Assembly: GCF_023856365.1 (NCBI RefSeq)
Contig: NC_064544.1
Coordinates: 25,582,399-25,646,398 of the forward strand
Length of the DNA: 64,000 nucleotides
Direction: 5' to 3'
DNA from: Brienomyrus brachyistius
Lineage: Eukaryota > Chordata > Actinopteri > Osteoglossiformes > Mormyridae
Shown here in pieces: positions 12,791 through 23,794 of the stretch; position 1 is the first letter of the stretch, and each line of letters starts with the position of its first letter. Position numbers and translations under genes: made by a program. The notes below the pieces were generated by a model. It was not told where the DNA came from. It searched no databases and saw nothing but the letters and a program-made list of their open reading frames with translations.

Positions 12791-15700
12791 CTGCTGACTG
12801 TTCCAAATCATGGGTGCATGTTACAAGTGCGGAACATATTTTAACTTGGTACTAACTTGGCGTCATATTTGATCTGATTCGACTGAATATCCCAGGTTTC
12901 CATCTCTCATGCACCTGGTGTGACGTGTTTTCAGACTCTCAGGCTGGCGCAAAGAAGTCTTACGGGAATTGAACGTCTGACTCCGGTCAGCTGACCAAAG
13001 TTGGTAACCTTGGTATTGTGTGTAGGAGATTCGGTATAACTATAATTTCGTTCTCCATTTACATGCCCGTAGTGTCTTTAAGTGTTATGTAGTTTTGCCT
13101 GAAACGCAAAAATAAAACAAAGCAATTAAAGCCAAGCAGTTGCTCAAATTCTGCTGTAGCGATTGAAGAACTTTTGTCGGAGGTTGGATTCGAACCCACG
13201 CCTTACTTCGGAGAACAGAATACCCCTTACTTTGAAAGGCCATTTCCGCTGCGCAGGAGGCTTGAGACCGCTCGGCCATGGGGCAGTTACCGGTTGAACC
13301 CTAAGGAGTAGGTTAAGTCCAGCCTTGGCTTCCAAGCTGACGTTTTTCTACATATGTGCTTGTGTATCATGGACAGTAAGAGGGGGCAGGCAAGGAGAGA
13401 ATTTCTCTCTTTGGGGATCAATAGAGTGTTGTTATTATAACGTCTAAAACGTATGATGGTCTGTCGATAAATCAATAACAATATCAATGAAGTCAATGTT
13501 TATGTAAAGAAATCAGAATTCAGGAAAAGCCAGGGGCCGGACCGAGTGTAGGGGGCGTGGCCAGAGACAGCCTGCTGACTGTTCCAAATCATGGGTGCAT
13601 GTTACAAGTCCGGAACATATTTTAACTTAGTACTAACTTGGCGTCATATTTGATCTGATTCGACTGAATATCCCAGGTTTCCATCTCTCATGCACCTGGT
13701 GTGACGTGTTTTCAGACTCTCAGGCTGGCGCAAAGAAGTCTTACGGGAATTGAACGTCTGACTCCGGTCAGCTGACCAAAGTTGGTAACCTTGGTATTGT
13801 GTGTAGGAGATTCGGTATAACTATAATTTCGTTCTCCATTTACATGCCCGTAGTGTCTTTAAGTGTTATGTAGTTTTGCCTGAAACGCAAAAATAAAACA
13901 AAGCAATTAAAGCCAAGCAGTTGCTCAAATTCTGCTGTAGCGATTGAAGAACTTTTGTCGGAGGTTGGATTCGAACCCACGCCTTACTTCGGAGAACAGA
14001 ATACCCCTTACTTCGAAAGGCCATTTCCGCTGCGCAGGAGGCTTGAGACCGCTCGGCCATGGGGCAGTTACCGGTTGAACCCTAAGGAGTAGGTTAAGTC
14101 CAGCCTTGGCTTCCAAGCTGACGTTTTTCTACATATGTGCTTGTGTATCATGGACAGTAAGAGGGGGCAGGCAAGGAGAGAATTTCTCTCTTTGGGGATC
14201 AATAGAGTGTTGTTATTATAACGTCTAAAACGTATGATGGTCTGTCGATAAATCAATAACAATATCAATGAAGTCAATGTTTATGTAAAGAAATCAGAAT
14301 TCAGGAAAAGCCAGGGGCCGGACCGAGTGTAGGGGGCGTGGCCAGAGACAGCCTGCTGACTGTTCCAAATCATGGGTGCATGTTACAAGTCCGGAACATA
14401 TTTTAACTTAGTACTAACTTGGCGTCATATTTGATCTGATTCGACTGAATATCCCAGGTTTCCATCTCTCATGCACCTGGTGTGACGTGTTTTCAGACTC
14501 TCAGGCTGGCGCAAAGAAGTCTTACGGGAATTGAACGTCTGACTCCGGTCAGCTGACCAAAGTTGGTAACCTTGGTATTGTGTGTAGGAGATTCGGTATA
14601 ACTATAATTTCGTTCTCCATTTACATGCCCGTAGTGTCTTTAAGTGTTATGTAGTTTTGCCTGAAACGCAAAAATAAAACAAAGCAATTAAAGCCAAGCA
14701 GTTGCTCAAATTCTGCTGTAGCGATTGAAGAACTTTTGTCGGAGGTTGGATTCGAACCCACGCCTTACTTCGGAGAACAGAATACCCCTTACTTCGAAAG
14801 GTCATTTTCGCTGCGCAGGAGGCTTGAGACCGCTCGGCCATGGGGCAGTTACCGGTTGAACCCTAAGGAGTAGGTTAAGTCCAGCCTTGGCTTCCAAGCT
14901 GACGTTTTTCTACATATGTGCTTGTGTATCATGGACAGTAAGAGGGGGCAGGCAAGGAGAGAATTTCTCTCTTTGGGGATCAATAGAGTGTTGTTATTAT
15001 AACGTCTAAAACGTATGATGGTCTGTCGATAAATCAATAACAATATGAATGAAGTCAATGTTTATCTAAAGAAATCAGAATTCAGGAAAAGCCAGGGGCC
15101 GGACCGAGTGTAGGGGGCGTGGCCAGAGACAGCCTGCTGACTGTTCCAAATCATGGGTGCATGTTACAAGTCCGGAACATATTTTAACTTAGTACTAACT
15201 TAGCATCATATTTGATCTGATTCGACTGAATATCCCAGGTTTCCATCTCTCATGCATCTGGTGTGACGTGTTTTCAGACTCTCAGGCTGGCGCAAAGAAG
15301 TCTTACGGGAATTGAACGTCTGACTCCGGTCAGCTGACCAAAGTTGGTAACCTTGGTATTGTGTGTAGGAGATTCGGTATGACTATAATTTCGTTCTCCA
15401 TTTACATGCCCGTAGTGTCTTTAAGTGTTATGTAGTTTTGCCTGAAACGCAAAAATAAAACAAAGCAATTAAAGCCAAGCAGTTGCTCAAATTCTGCTGT
15501 AGCGATTGAAGAACTTTTGTCGGAGGTTGGATTCGAACCCACGCCTTACTTCGGAGAACAGAATACCCCTTACTTCGAAAGGCCATTTTCGCTGCGCAGG
15601 AGGCTTGAGACCGCTCGGCCATGGGGCAGTTACCGGTTGAACCCTAAGGAGTAGGTTAAGTCCAGCCTTGGCTTCCAAGCTGACGTTTTTCTACATATGT

Positions 15701-18549
15701 GCTTGTGTATCATGGACAGTAAGAGGGGGCAGGCAAGGAGAGAATTTCTCTCTTTGGGGATCAACAGAGTGTTGTTATTATAACGTCTAAAACGTATGAT
15801 GGTCTGTCGATAAATCAATAACAATATCAATGAAGTCAATGTTTATGTAAAGAAATCAGAATTCAGGAAAAGCCAGGGGCCGGACCGAGTGTAGGGGGCG
15901 TGGCCAGAGACAGCCTGCTGACTGTTCCAAATCATGGGTGCATGTTACAAGTCCGGAACATATTTTAACTTAGTACTAACTTGGCGTCATATTTGATCTG
16001 ATTCGACTGAATATCCCAGGTTTCCATCTCTCATGCACCTGGTGTGACGTGTTTTCAGACTCTCAGGCTGGCGCAAAGAAGTCTTACGGGAATTGAACGT
16101 CTGACTCCGGTCAGCTGACCAAAGTTGGTAACCTTGGTATTGTGTGTAGGAGATTCGGTATAACTATAATTTCGTTCTCCATTTACATGCCCGTAGTGTC
16201 TTTAAGTGTTATGTAGTTTTGCCTGAAACGCAAAAATAAAACAAAGCAATTAAAGCCAAGCAGTTGCTCAAATTCTGCTGTAGCGATTGAAGAACTTTTG
16301 TCGGAGGTTGGATTCGAACCCACGCCTTACTTCGGAGAACAGAATACCCCTTACTTTGAAAGGCCATTTTCGCTGCGCAGGAGGCTTGAGACCGCTCGGC
16401 CATGGGGCAGTTACCGGTTGAACCCTAAGGAGTAGGTTAAGTCCAGCCTTGGCTTCCAAGCTGACGTTTTTCTACATATGTGCTTGTGTATCATGGACAG
16501 TAAGAGGGGGCAGGCAAGGAGAGAATTTCTCTCTTTGGGGATCAATAGAGTGTTGTTATTATAACGTCTAAAACGTATGATGGTCTGTCGATAAATCAAT
16601 AACAATATCAATGAAGTCAATGTTTATGTAAAGAAATCAGAATTCAGGAAAAGCCAGGGGCCGGACCGAGTGTAGGGGGCGTGGCCAGAGACAGCCTGCT
16701 GACTGTTCCAAATCATGGGTGCATGTTACAAGTCCGGAACATATTTTAACTTAGTACTAACTTGGCGTCATATTTGATCTGATTCGACTGAATATCCCAG
16801 GTTTCCATCTCTCATGCACCTGGTGTGACGTGTTTTCAGACTCTCAGGCTGGCGCAAAGAAGTCTTACGGGAATTGAACGTCTGACTCCGGTCAGCTGAC
16901 CAAAGTTGGTAACCTTGGTATTGTGTGTAGGAGATTCGGTATAACTATAATTTCGTTCTCCATTTACATGCCCGTAGTGTCTTTAAGTGTTATGTAGTTT
17001 TGCCTGAAACGCAAAAATAAAACAAAGCAATTAAAGCCAAGCAGTTGCTCAAATTCTGCTGTAGCGATTGAAGAACTTTTGTCGGAGGTTGGATTCGAAC
17101 CCACGCCTTACTTCGGAGAACAGAATACCCCTTACTTTGAAAGGCCATTTTCGCTGCGCAGGAGGCTTGAGACCGCTCGGCCATGGGGCAGTTACCGGTT
17201 GAACCCTAAGGAGTAGGTTAAGTCCAGCCTTGGCTTCCAAGCTGACGTTTTTCTACATATGTGCTTGTGTATCATGGACAGTAAGAGGGGGCAGGCAAGG
17301 AGAGAATTTCTCTCTTTGGGGATCAATAGAGTGTTGTTATTATAACGTCTAAAACGTATGATAGTCTGTCGATAAATCAATAACAATATCAATGAAGTCA
17401 ATGTTTATGTAAAGAAATCAGAATTCAGGAAAAGCCAGGGGCCGGACCGAGTGTAGGGGGCGTGGCCAGAGACAGCCTGCTGACTGTTCCAAATCATGGG
17501 TGCATGTTACAAGTCCGGAACATATTTTAACTTAGTACTAACTTGGCGTCATATTTGATCTGATTCGACTGAATATCCCAGGTTTCCATCTCTCATGCAC
17601 CTGGTGTGACGTGTTTTCAGACTCTCAGGCTGGCGCAAAGAAGTCTTACGGGAATTGAACGTCTGACTCCGGTCAGCTGACCAAAGTTGGTAACCTTGGT
17701 ATTGTGTGTAGGAGATTCGGTATAACTATAATTTCGTTCTCCATTTACATGCCCGTAGTGTCTTTAAGTGTTATGTAGTTTTGCCTGAAACGCAAAAATA
17801 AAACAAAGCAATTAAAGCCAAGCAGTTGCTCAAATTCTGCTGTAGCGATTGAAGAACTTTTGTCGGAGGTTGGATTCGAACCCACGCCTTACTTCGGAGA
17901 ACAGAATACCCCTTACTTCGAAAGGCCATTTTCGCTGCGCAGGAGGCTTGAGACCGCTCGGCCATGGGGCAGTTACCGGTTGAACCCTAAGGAGTAGGTT
18001 AAGTCCAGCCTTGGCTTCCAAGCTGACGTTTTTCTACATATGTGCTTGTGTATCATGGACAGTAAGAGGGGGCAGGCAAGGAGAGAATTTCTCTCTTTGG
18101 GGATCAATAGAGTGTTGTTATTATAACGTCTAAAACGTATGATGGTCTGTCGATAAATCAATAACAATATGAATGAAGTCAATGTTTATCTAAAGAAATC
18201 AGAATTCAGGAAAAGCCAGGGGCCGGACCGAGTGTAGGGGGCGTGGCCAGAGACAGCCTGCTGACTGTTCCAAATCATGGGTGCATGTTACAAGTCCGGA
18301 ACATATTTTAACTTAGTACTAACTTAGCATCATATTTGATCTGATTCGACTGAATATCCCAGGTTTCCATCTCTCATGCATCTGGTGTGACGTGTTTTCA
18401 GACTCTCAGGCTGGCGCAAAGAAATCTTACGGGAATTGAACGTCTCACTCCGGTCAGCTGAGCAAAGTTGGTAACCTTGGTATTGTGTGTAGGAGATTCG
18501 GTATAACTATAATTTCGTTCTCCATTTACATGCCGGAAGTGTCTTTAAA
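12791..18549. repeat. 781-bp tandem repeat array, 7 full units plus a 292-bp partial
   Basis: Units start at 12791, 13572, 14353, 15134, 15915, 16696 and 17477, each beginning CTGCTGACTGTTCC, with a partial unit from 18258. The spacing is exactly 781 bases throughout and units differ by only a few substitutions. Short ORFs of 60-70 codons recur on the minus strand but look incidental: they overlap a tRNA-like region and show no codon-level conservation. Units 3 and 7 share private variants, and so do unit 4 and the partial unit 8, giving a 3124-bp (four-unit) higher order. The array begins at a poly-C run and ends abruptly at AAGGGGTACC. Confidence 0.95.
13106..13287 (-). ncRNA. tRNA-like Pol III-type unit inside each 781-bp repeat
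   Basis: On the minus strand each unit carries an A-box (TGGCCGAGCGGTC, 13266-13278) and a perfect B-box (GGTTCGAATCC, 13187-13197), followed about 75 bases later by a T-run terminator (A-run at 13108-13112 on the plus strand). This is a plausible Pol III transcript of about 180 nt. The A-box and B-box regions read like a tRNA-Leu/Ser class gene with a long variable arm. However, the acceptor arms do not pair, the T stem has a mismatch and the D stem is poor, so it is not a working tRNA gene. Equivalent segments recur at +781-base steps in units 2-7. Transcription is inferred. Confidence 0.6.
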
Positions 18550-18589
18550 GGGGTACCACCCATCCAGTATAGTTATCACTGGGCTATAA

Positions 18590-18715
18590 CAATGTCATCA
18601 CAATACTAAAGACTGAAACAAAGCCGTGAGGTCAGACCCTCTGTATACAGCACACAGTCTCACCCTCACATCCTGTATGACCACATTTCTGCTGTTCACA
18701 TGGCATTTCTCCAGC
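18590..18715 (+). pseudogene. Leader/signal exon remnant of a CD300/CMRF35-like receptor
   Basis: About 100 bases here match 27800-27906: a 5' untranslated segment (GAGGTCAGACCCTCTG) leading into an ATG at 18677 and the start of a signal peptide (MTTFLLF). The match ends after about eight codons and no donor site follows at the expected place, so the exon is broken. It lies upstream of the Ig-type exons at 20.9 and 21.6 kb, and is probably exon 1 of that decayed gene. Confidence 0.5.
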
Positions 18716-19439
18716 TTCCATTGCCCTGCAATGGACTGACCCATGAAGGTCTACCTCACTTTACACTTTGCCCATGTCTTGTGTGTATACCCTGTCCGAT
18801 CCTAACGTGTATTTAGTGTGTGTAAATCTCTCACTGCATCTGCATTTCGCAGTTCAGCTTCTGACAACATTGTGTTTCCCATCTGTGTATTTGGGTTCGG
18901 TGCTTGTTGGGTGCCTGTCGTGGTCCTTCTATTTACAATTGTACGCGGGGCATGCTGGGATATGCGCCCCGCCGGTGTTACACTAGTATAAAAAAAGGAA
19001 TCTGGTCGAGTTTGTTCATTGACCAAATTTTGTTTTTGTGAACCAAATTGTTTGTAGGCCAAAGCATTTGTGAACTGCAAGCACTACTGTACTAATGATA
19101 AATTGGTATGAAAAAATGGAGACAATTTCTGAGACACCAGAGCGATCCGTGTACTGTAATATTTATCTCATCAATAACACAGTAAAAATACACATTAGCG
19201 CCAATTCATCTTCTTTATTCATCATGAATATTTTAATTCATTAATGCAGGAGTCTGTGATAATTCGCTATCAGCATTTGGTTTATAATGGCCAATTAATG
19301 ATAACTAAAAAGAAACAGAGAGACTGAAGACAGAACTTTCAACCATGATATGAGTACTGTTGCTGCATAATTTGTCCACCAGGGGTCACAGCGCAACCCC
19401 CATCTCGGCAAGATGGATGACTTGAAATACGTTTCTATA
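18716..19439. other. Unassigned AT-rich sequence
   Basis: This stretch lies between the receptor exon remnant and an L2-like LINE end. It has short ORFs only and no domain I recognise. Confidence 0.5.
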
Positions 19440-20630
19440 TCAAGTTGAATTATTTTTATTTCTATAGCACATTTAAAAACAATCTATGTTGTGCCAAAGT
19501 GCTGTAGGTCAAAATAATATAAATATATAGTAAAAGTAGAGACATTGGCCAATGTTACACAAAAAATAATCAGAATCAGACTGTGGTTTATTGCCAAGTA
19601 GGTTGACCCTACAAGGAATTATTTTTGGTATAATGGTGCTCCATGGAAAAACAAGACTAAGCAACAACCAAGTTCAAAAAACAGTGCAAAAGTTATACAA
19701 TAATCTAGTAATAAATAAAAAATCACTATAAATGTTAAATACATGATGTGCAAAGCAGAATAGTCAGATTAAATAGATAAATAAAATGTGTTCCTGTGTG
19801 TGCAGGGTCAGTACAGAGATGCATCTAATAAGAAGCGGTGTAAGGCTGAATTAGCTCCGAGACGGACTGGGGACCTATGCCATGTATCGCCTTAGAAAGA
19901 AATAAGAAATCTTTAAACTGTATTCTCAGAAATTCTCAAAACTTAACAGGTAGCCAATGCAATGCAGCCAACACAGGGGAAATTTGGTGTCTATTTTTTG
20001 TTGAGAGCCTGGTAGCACCGTTTTGAACAAGGTGTAGTCAGAATAAAGATGCTTCTGGTAAACCTGGGTACAGAGAACGGCAGTAACCCAATCAGGATAA
20101 AAGCAGGAGTAACTCTCCAGGTCTTTGGCTGAAAGGTGTGGTTTAAGCCAGGCTATTGAACTCAGCTGACAGAAACACCCCTTCACAACAGCATTTATTT
20201 GTTTATCAAACTCAGTGATGAATCAAAGATGACACCAAGATTTTTAGTATGTGACTGGAAGTTTTCTGAATGAGGCCCTAATTGTTCTCTGAGATCATGA
20301 ACAGTGACCAAAACTCATTACCTCTGTCTTGTTTTCATTAATCTGGACGAAAGTCATTGCTGTCCTGTTCTTAATATCCTCCAGACAGTTAGAAAGGGCC
20401 ACCAGAGAGCAGCAGTCACCAGGTTTTAATGGCAGATAGAGCTGCGTATCACCAGCATAGCAATGATATTTTACATAATAACGTTCACAAATAGAGCCCA
20501 AAGGAAGCATGTATAGAGGGAATATGAGAGGGCCTGTATCACAGGACTGGATATGTTTACAAGTAAGGCCATAGTACTGAAGGGGTGTGGCCATCCCACA
20601 CAGTGACAAGCCCATTCATTCACCTCATCT
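19440..20630 (-). mobile_element. Degenerate L2/Maui-like LINE, 3' part of reverse transcriptase ORF
   Basis: Minus-strand frames around 20615-20295 show an L2-type RT pattern: LYMLPLGSI, then Y-A-G-D-T-Q-L-Y where active elements have YADDTQLY, then KPGD...LSNCLEDIK and INENKTEVM. A second piece (about 20186-19926) matches the downstream region in degraded form (QLSSIAWLKPHLSAKDLES). The tail near 19440-19500 has the TATTTCTATAGCACATTT motif common at fish L2-type 3' ends. Frameshifts, stops and the changed catalytic Asp show it is dead. Confidence 0.7.
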
Positions 20631-22029
20631 AGGCCTTTTACTAGGGATTTAAGGTCCTGATTTTCCTCTCAGACCCTAGAAAACACTGCCAGGCTCAGAT
20701 TCCCGATCCCACATCCTGCTGAAGCCCTTCCCAAGATCAGACACTAGTTTTGTTTTCCTTGTTCTTATAGTAAAATGATGGTCTTTGACTTTTATACATC
20801 ATCACTGTTCTGTTAATTACACATGACCTAATCTAAGTATTACACAAACCAAGCATAATTACTTAGAGATGTCATAAGATGGAAAATCCTTATTCAGTTA
20901 ATTATTTTCCCCACAGGTGCTGACAGTGTGTCTACAGTGAAATGGGCCTGTGTACAGAGAAGATGATCTGTAACAATCCCATGTTCCTATGGTGACAGAT
21001 ATAAAACTCATGTGAAATACTGGTGCAGAGGGTATAATGTGAGGTCATGTACTCCCATAGTACACACTGACTCTCCACAGGAGGGTAAAGTGTGAGTCAG
21101 AGATGATCCTGACCAGCGAGTCTTCACTGTGACCATCAACAATCTGACAGCTGAGGACTCCGATCGGTACTGGTGTGGTGTGAAGATCAGTGGAGCCTCT
21201 CTGATCAGGTTAATCTGTCAGTCACTGATGGTAAGATGTCTGTACTGCAGACTGTAGCCAATGAGATGCACAGTATGTAACATGTCACTGAGTCAAAAAG
21301 GAAGGACCTTAACACAAACACTGATGGAAAAATGTTTTAATATTTTAAAAATCTGCATTTTAATTTAATTCAATATGATAAACGAGACTTGGAAGAAGTA
21401 ACAGTGTCAGCTAAATCGGGCGACTTCATGAGGTTAAATATGATAAGCAATATGTTAAAAAATGTCAGTTTATTGGCCAAACATTTACATACAGTATGTA
21501 TGTTGTAATGGGCTGACATTCATAAAACATTTCATTGCTGTGCAAGTCTTTGAGTGTTTTACCTGTGTGTTGAAGTCCTCCAGGGCTGTCAGTGGACAAA
21601 CAGGAGGTGACGGGTGTGGATGGAGACAGTGTTACTATGGAAACAACAAAAGACAAAGGATGTGGTGTAAGATTGGGGGCTCCTGTGCATCAGAGAGATC
21701 AGTGAGTTTGCATGGGAGGCCTGTCCTGATCAGGGATGACACAGAAAATAAAACCTTCATTGTGACAATGAGTGGGCTGGAGAGGAAGGACACTGGCTGG
21801 CATTGGTGTGCTGCTGGAAACCTGCAGATTCCAGTTCATATAACTGTCAAACGTAAGTAATTGATTTAAATCTGCCTGTGAATCCTTTGTGCTTGAATAT
21901 AAATAGATAAATACTAATTTTATTTTATTTTTGAAACCCAGCAGTTTCACTCACAAAGGGGTTTGTGCTTCTTTGTGAGGATATTTATCAGCTGTTGTGA
22001 AACAATTATTTATTGGGATTATTGTTTCA

Positions 22030-22330
22030 ATGATAGTGGCACGGTGGTCCAGTAGGTGGCGCTGTTGCTTCACACCTCCATGTTCAGGGGTTTGAATCTG
22101 GCTTCTGCTCTTTCTGTGTGGAGTTTGCATGTTCTCTACATGCTGTGTGGGTTTCCTCCAACAATCCAAAAACACACAGTCAGCCTAATTGGTGTCTCTA
22201 ATATAGAATGTGTGTCTTCTAGTTTATGATCAGTCTAATTGTGTGAAGACTGACTAACATGTCTGTAGGTGGTTTTTCATTGCAGCGTAGGCCAGTGTTA
22301 CAGTTGTACTCTGTAATATCTGTTCCAGTG
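22030..22330 (+). mobile_element. tRNA-derived SINE, plus orientation, in receptor intron
   Basis: It opens with GGCACGGTGGTCCAGTAGG, a decayed A-box region, followed by TTTGAATC as B-box and the conserved GTGTGGAGTTTGCATGTTCT body of the SINE family found elsewhere in this window. Its 3' half is degraded, and it abuts a second copy in the opposite direction. Confidence 0.65.
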
Positions 22331-22665
22331 CTGCATCCATCCATTGTCTGAAACTGCTTGTCTAATTCAGGGTCCCTATGGGCGCAAGGCAGGGTACGTT
22401 CCATGACAGGGTGCCAACCCATTGCAGGACACACTCACACTCCATTCTCTCGCACAAGCACACCTACCGGCAATTTGACAACTCCAATTAGCCTCAGCAT
22501 GTTTTTGGACTGTGGGGGGAAATCAGAGTACCTGGAGGAAACCCCACAATGACACGGGGAGAACATACAAACTCCACACACACAGAACTCTGGTAGAGAC
22601 TTGAGCACACGTGCCAGAGGTGTGAGGTGACATTGCAAACCACTGCACCACCGTGCCACCCTGCT
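22331..22665 (-). mobile_element. tRNA-derived SINE, minus orientation
   Basis: Same family as 45885-46240 and 60039-60395. It starts with CATCCATCCATTGTCTGAAACTGC (the GATG-type tail on the other strand), continues through GCCTCAGCATGTTTTTGGAC, and ends with the tRNA-like head near 22665 (CACTGCACCACCGTGCCACC). It forms an inverted pair with the SINE just before it. Confidence 0.8.
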
Positions 22666-23698
22666 ACAATAAATACATTATAATATGTTAATAAAATCAT
22701 TTATCTCACCTGTTCACTATCAGTGCCGTGGGATGTGAATACTTTGGTCATGACACTAATTCATTGTTCTCTATCTAATCATTTTCTCTGTAGAATACCT
22801 TTCATAATTTATATTTCAGTTTCAAGAGTGACCTTTTCTTAGTCTTTATTGACTAACAGAGCACTGCTTTTTATTAACGATCCTTTCTCCTGTTTCCACT
22901 GCTCTCCTTTTCTCTGCACATGATGAAGAAGGAGGGGATAATGAAAAACTGAGGTAAGCATTCAGCAGCATGTACAGTAGTGTGGGGATCCAGCTAGCAG
23001 CATTTACCTGATCACACAGTAATGGGAAACTGTCATTTTAATTTTAAGAGAAAAAGATATTATTTTTTATTTTATTTTATTAATAATAAACTTGAGATCC
23101 CATCCCATCCAGGGTGAGCCCTTGCCTTGTGCCCTATGCTGCTGGGGAACGACTGCAGGCCTGTTTTTACAAAATAGTGTAACATGTTGTGTGATAATCT
23201 CTAGCTATTTTCATGCTCTTTGTTAATGTCTCCTGTTCCTCACATGTAACCTGTGTAATACAGTAGTACAGATGGCTGTACCGTGTTGCTATAAAGCACG
23301 TAAGACTTTACTGTTCAAATCCACCCTCTTATTCAGCTCTTTGGTCCAGCTGGCTCTGCATGTAGGACTGGGCTTATCGGTGCTGCTGTTGATCATCAAG
23401 ATGGTTTTACTTCAGTCAGAATAGATTCACTCTTCTGTTCTTCAGGTTTAATTGTGATACGTGTGACTGACAGACACACTGATGTCTGACAGGTGGGAGC
23501 AGGTTCTGGATGCTGTACTGAAAGCTGGGACTGGTGTGTTTTATCTGATTTGCACCATCATCACCATTCAGCTGCACTGGACCTCCTGTAGAAAGCGGGA
23601 ACCAATCAGAGAGAAGCAGAGGGTCTCCCTGTGTTAGAGGAAGCTGGCAGAGGAGATGACCTTCGTGGAGCAGAATGAGTCAGACAAGCTGGAAATAA

Positions 23699-23709
23699 AT
23701 GGTTATATA

Positions 23710-23763
<54 letters not shown>
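23699..23763. repeat. (TA)n microsatellite
   Basis: An almost pure TA run of about 60 bases follows the receptor pseudogene's poly(A) signal. The small ORF that reads it as alternating Ile/Tyr is not a gene. Confidence 0.95.
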
Positions 23764-23765
<2 letters not shown>

Positions 23766-23794
23766 CCTCCACCACCCCCCCTCTGCGGAGGACT

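Larger units (their letters stand above)
20917..23637 (+). pseudogene. CD300/CMRF35/pIgR-like immune receptor pseudogene (two Ig exons, stalk, two alternative membrane exons)
   Basis: Exon 20917-21230 encodes a V-type Ig domain of the fish CMRF35-like family (VKYWCRG; DQRVFTVTINNLTAEDS; YWCGVKI), flanked by a good acceptor and GTAAGA. It has in-frame stops near 20967 and in AAAGTGTGAG near 21090. Exon 21594-21852 is a second Ig domain (MWCKIGGSC; VLIRDDTENKTF; SGLERKDTGWHWCAAG), ending before GTAAGT; its N-terminal part is out of frame with the rest, consistent with a small deletion near the first Cys. A short acidic stalk exon ends at 22953 (GTAAGC). 23337-23424 encodes a hydrophobic segment ending LLQSE-stop, and 23493-23637 an alternative one ending KQRVSLC-stop; AATAAA follows at about 23693. 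The family acts as cell-surface activating or inhibitory receptors. This copy cannot make a full protein. Confidence 0.8.

Noticed and set aside
13166..13290. Functional tRNA-Leu or tRNA-Ser genes in the array
   Set aside because: A- and B-boxes are good but acceptor arms do not pair and D and T stems are defective, so only a tRNA-like promoter is claimed.
13085..18182. Repeated 60-70-codon minus-strand ORFs in the array, as a gene family
   Set aside because: They overlap the tRNA-like Pol III segment, appear in two overlapping frames and show no coding-type substitution pattern.
12791..18549. CRISPR-like or bacterial repeat array
   Set aside because: The unit is 781 bases with no short-repeat/spacer pattern, in clearly eukaryotic DNA.
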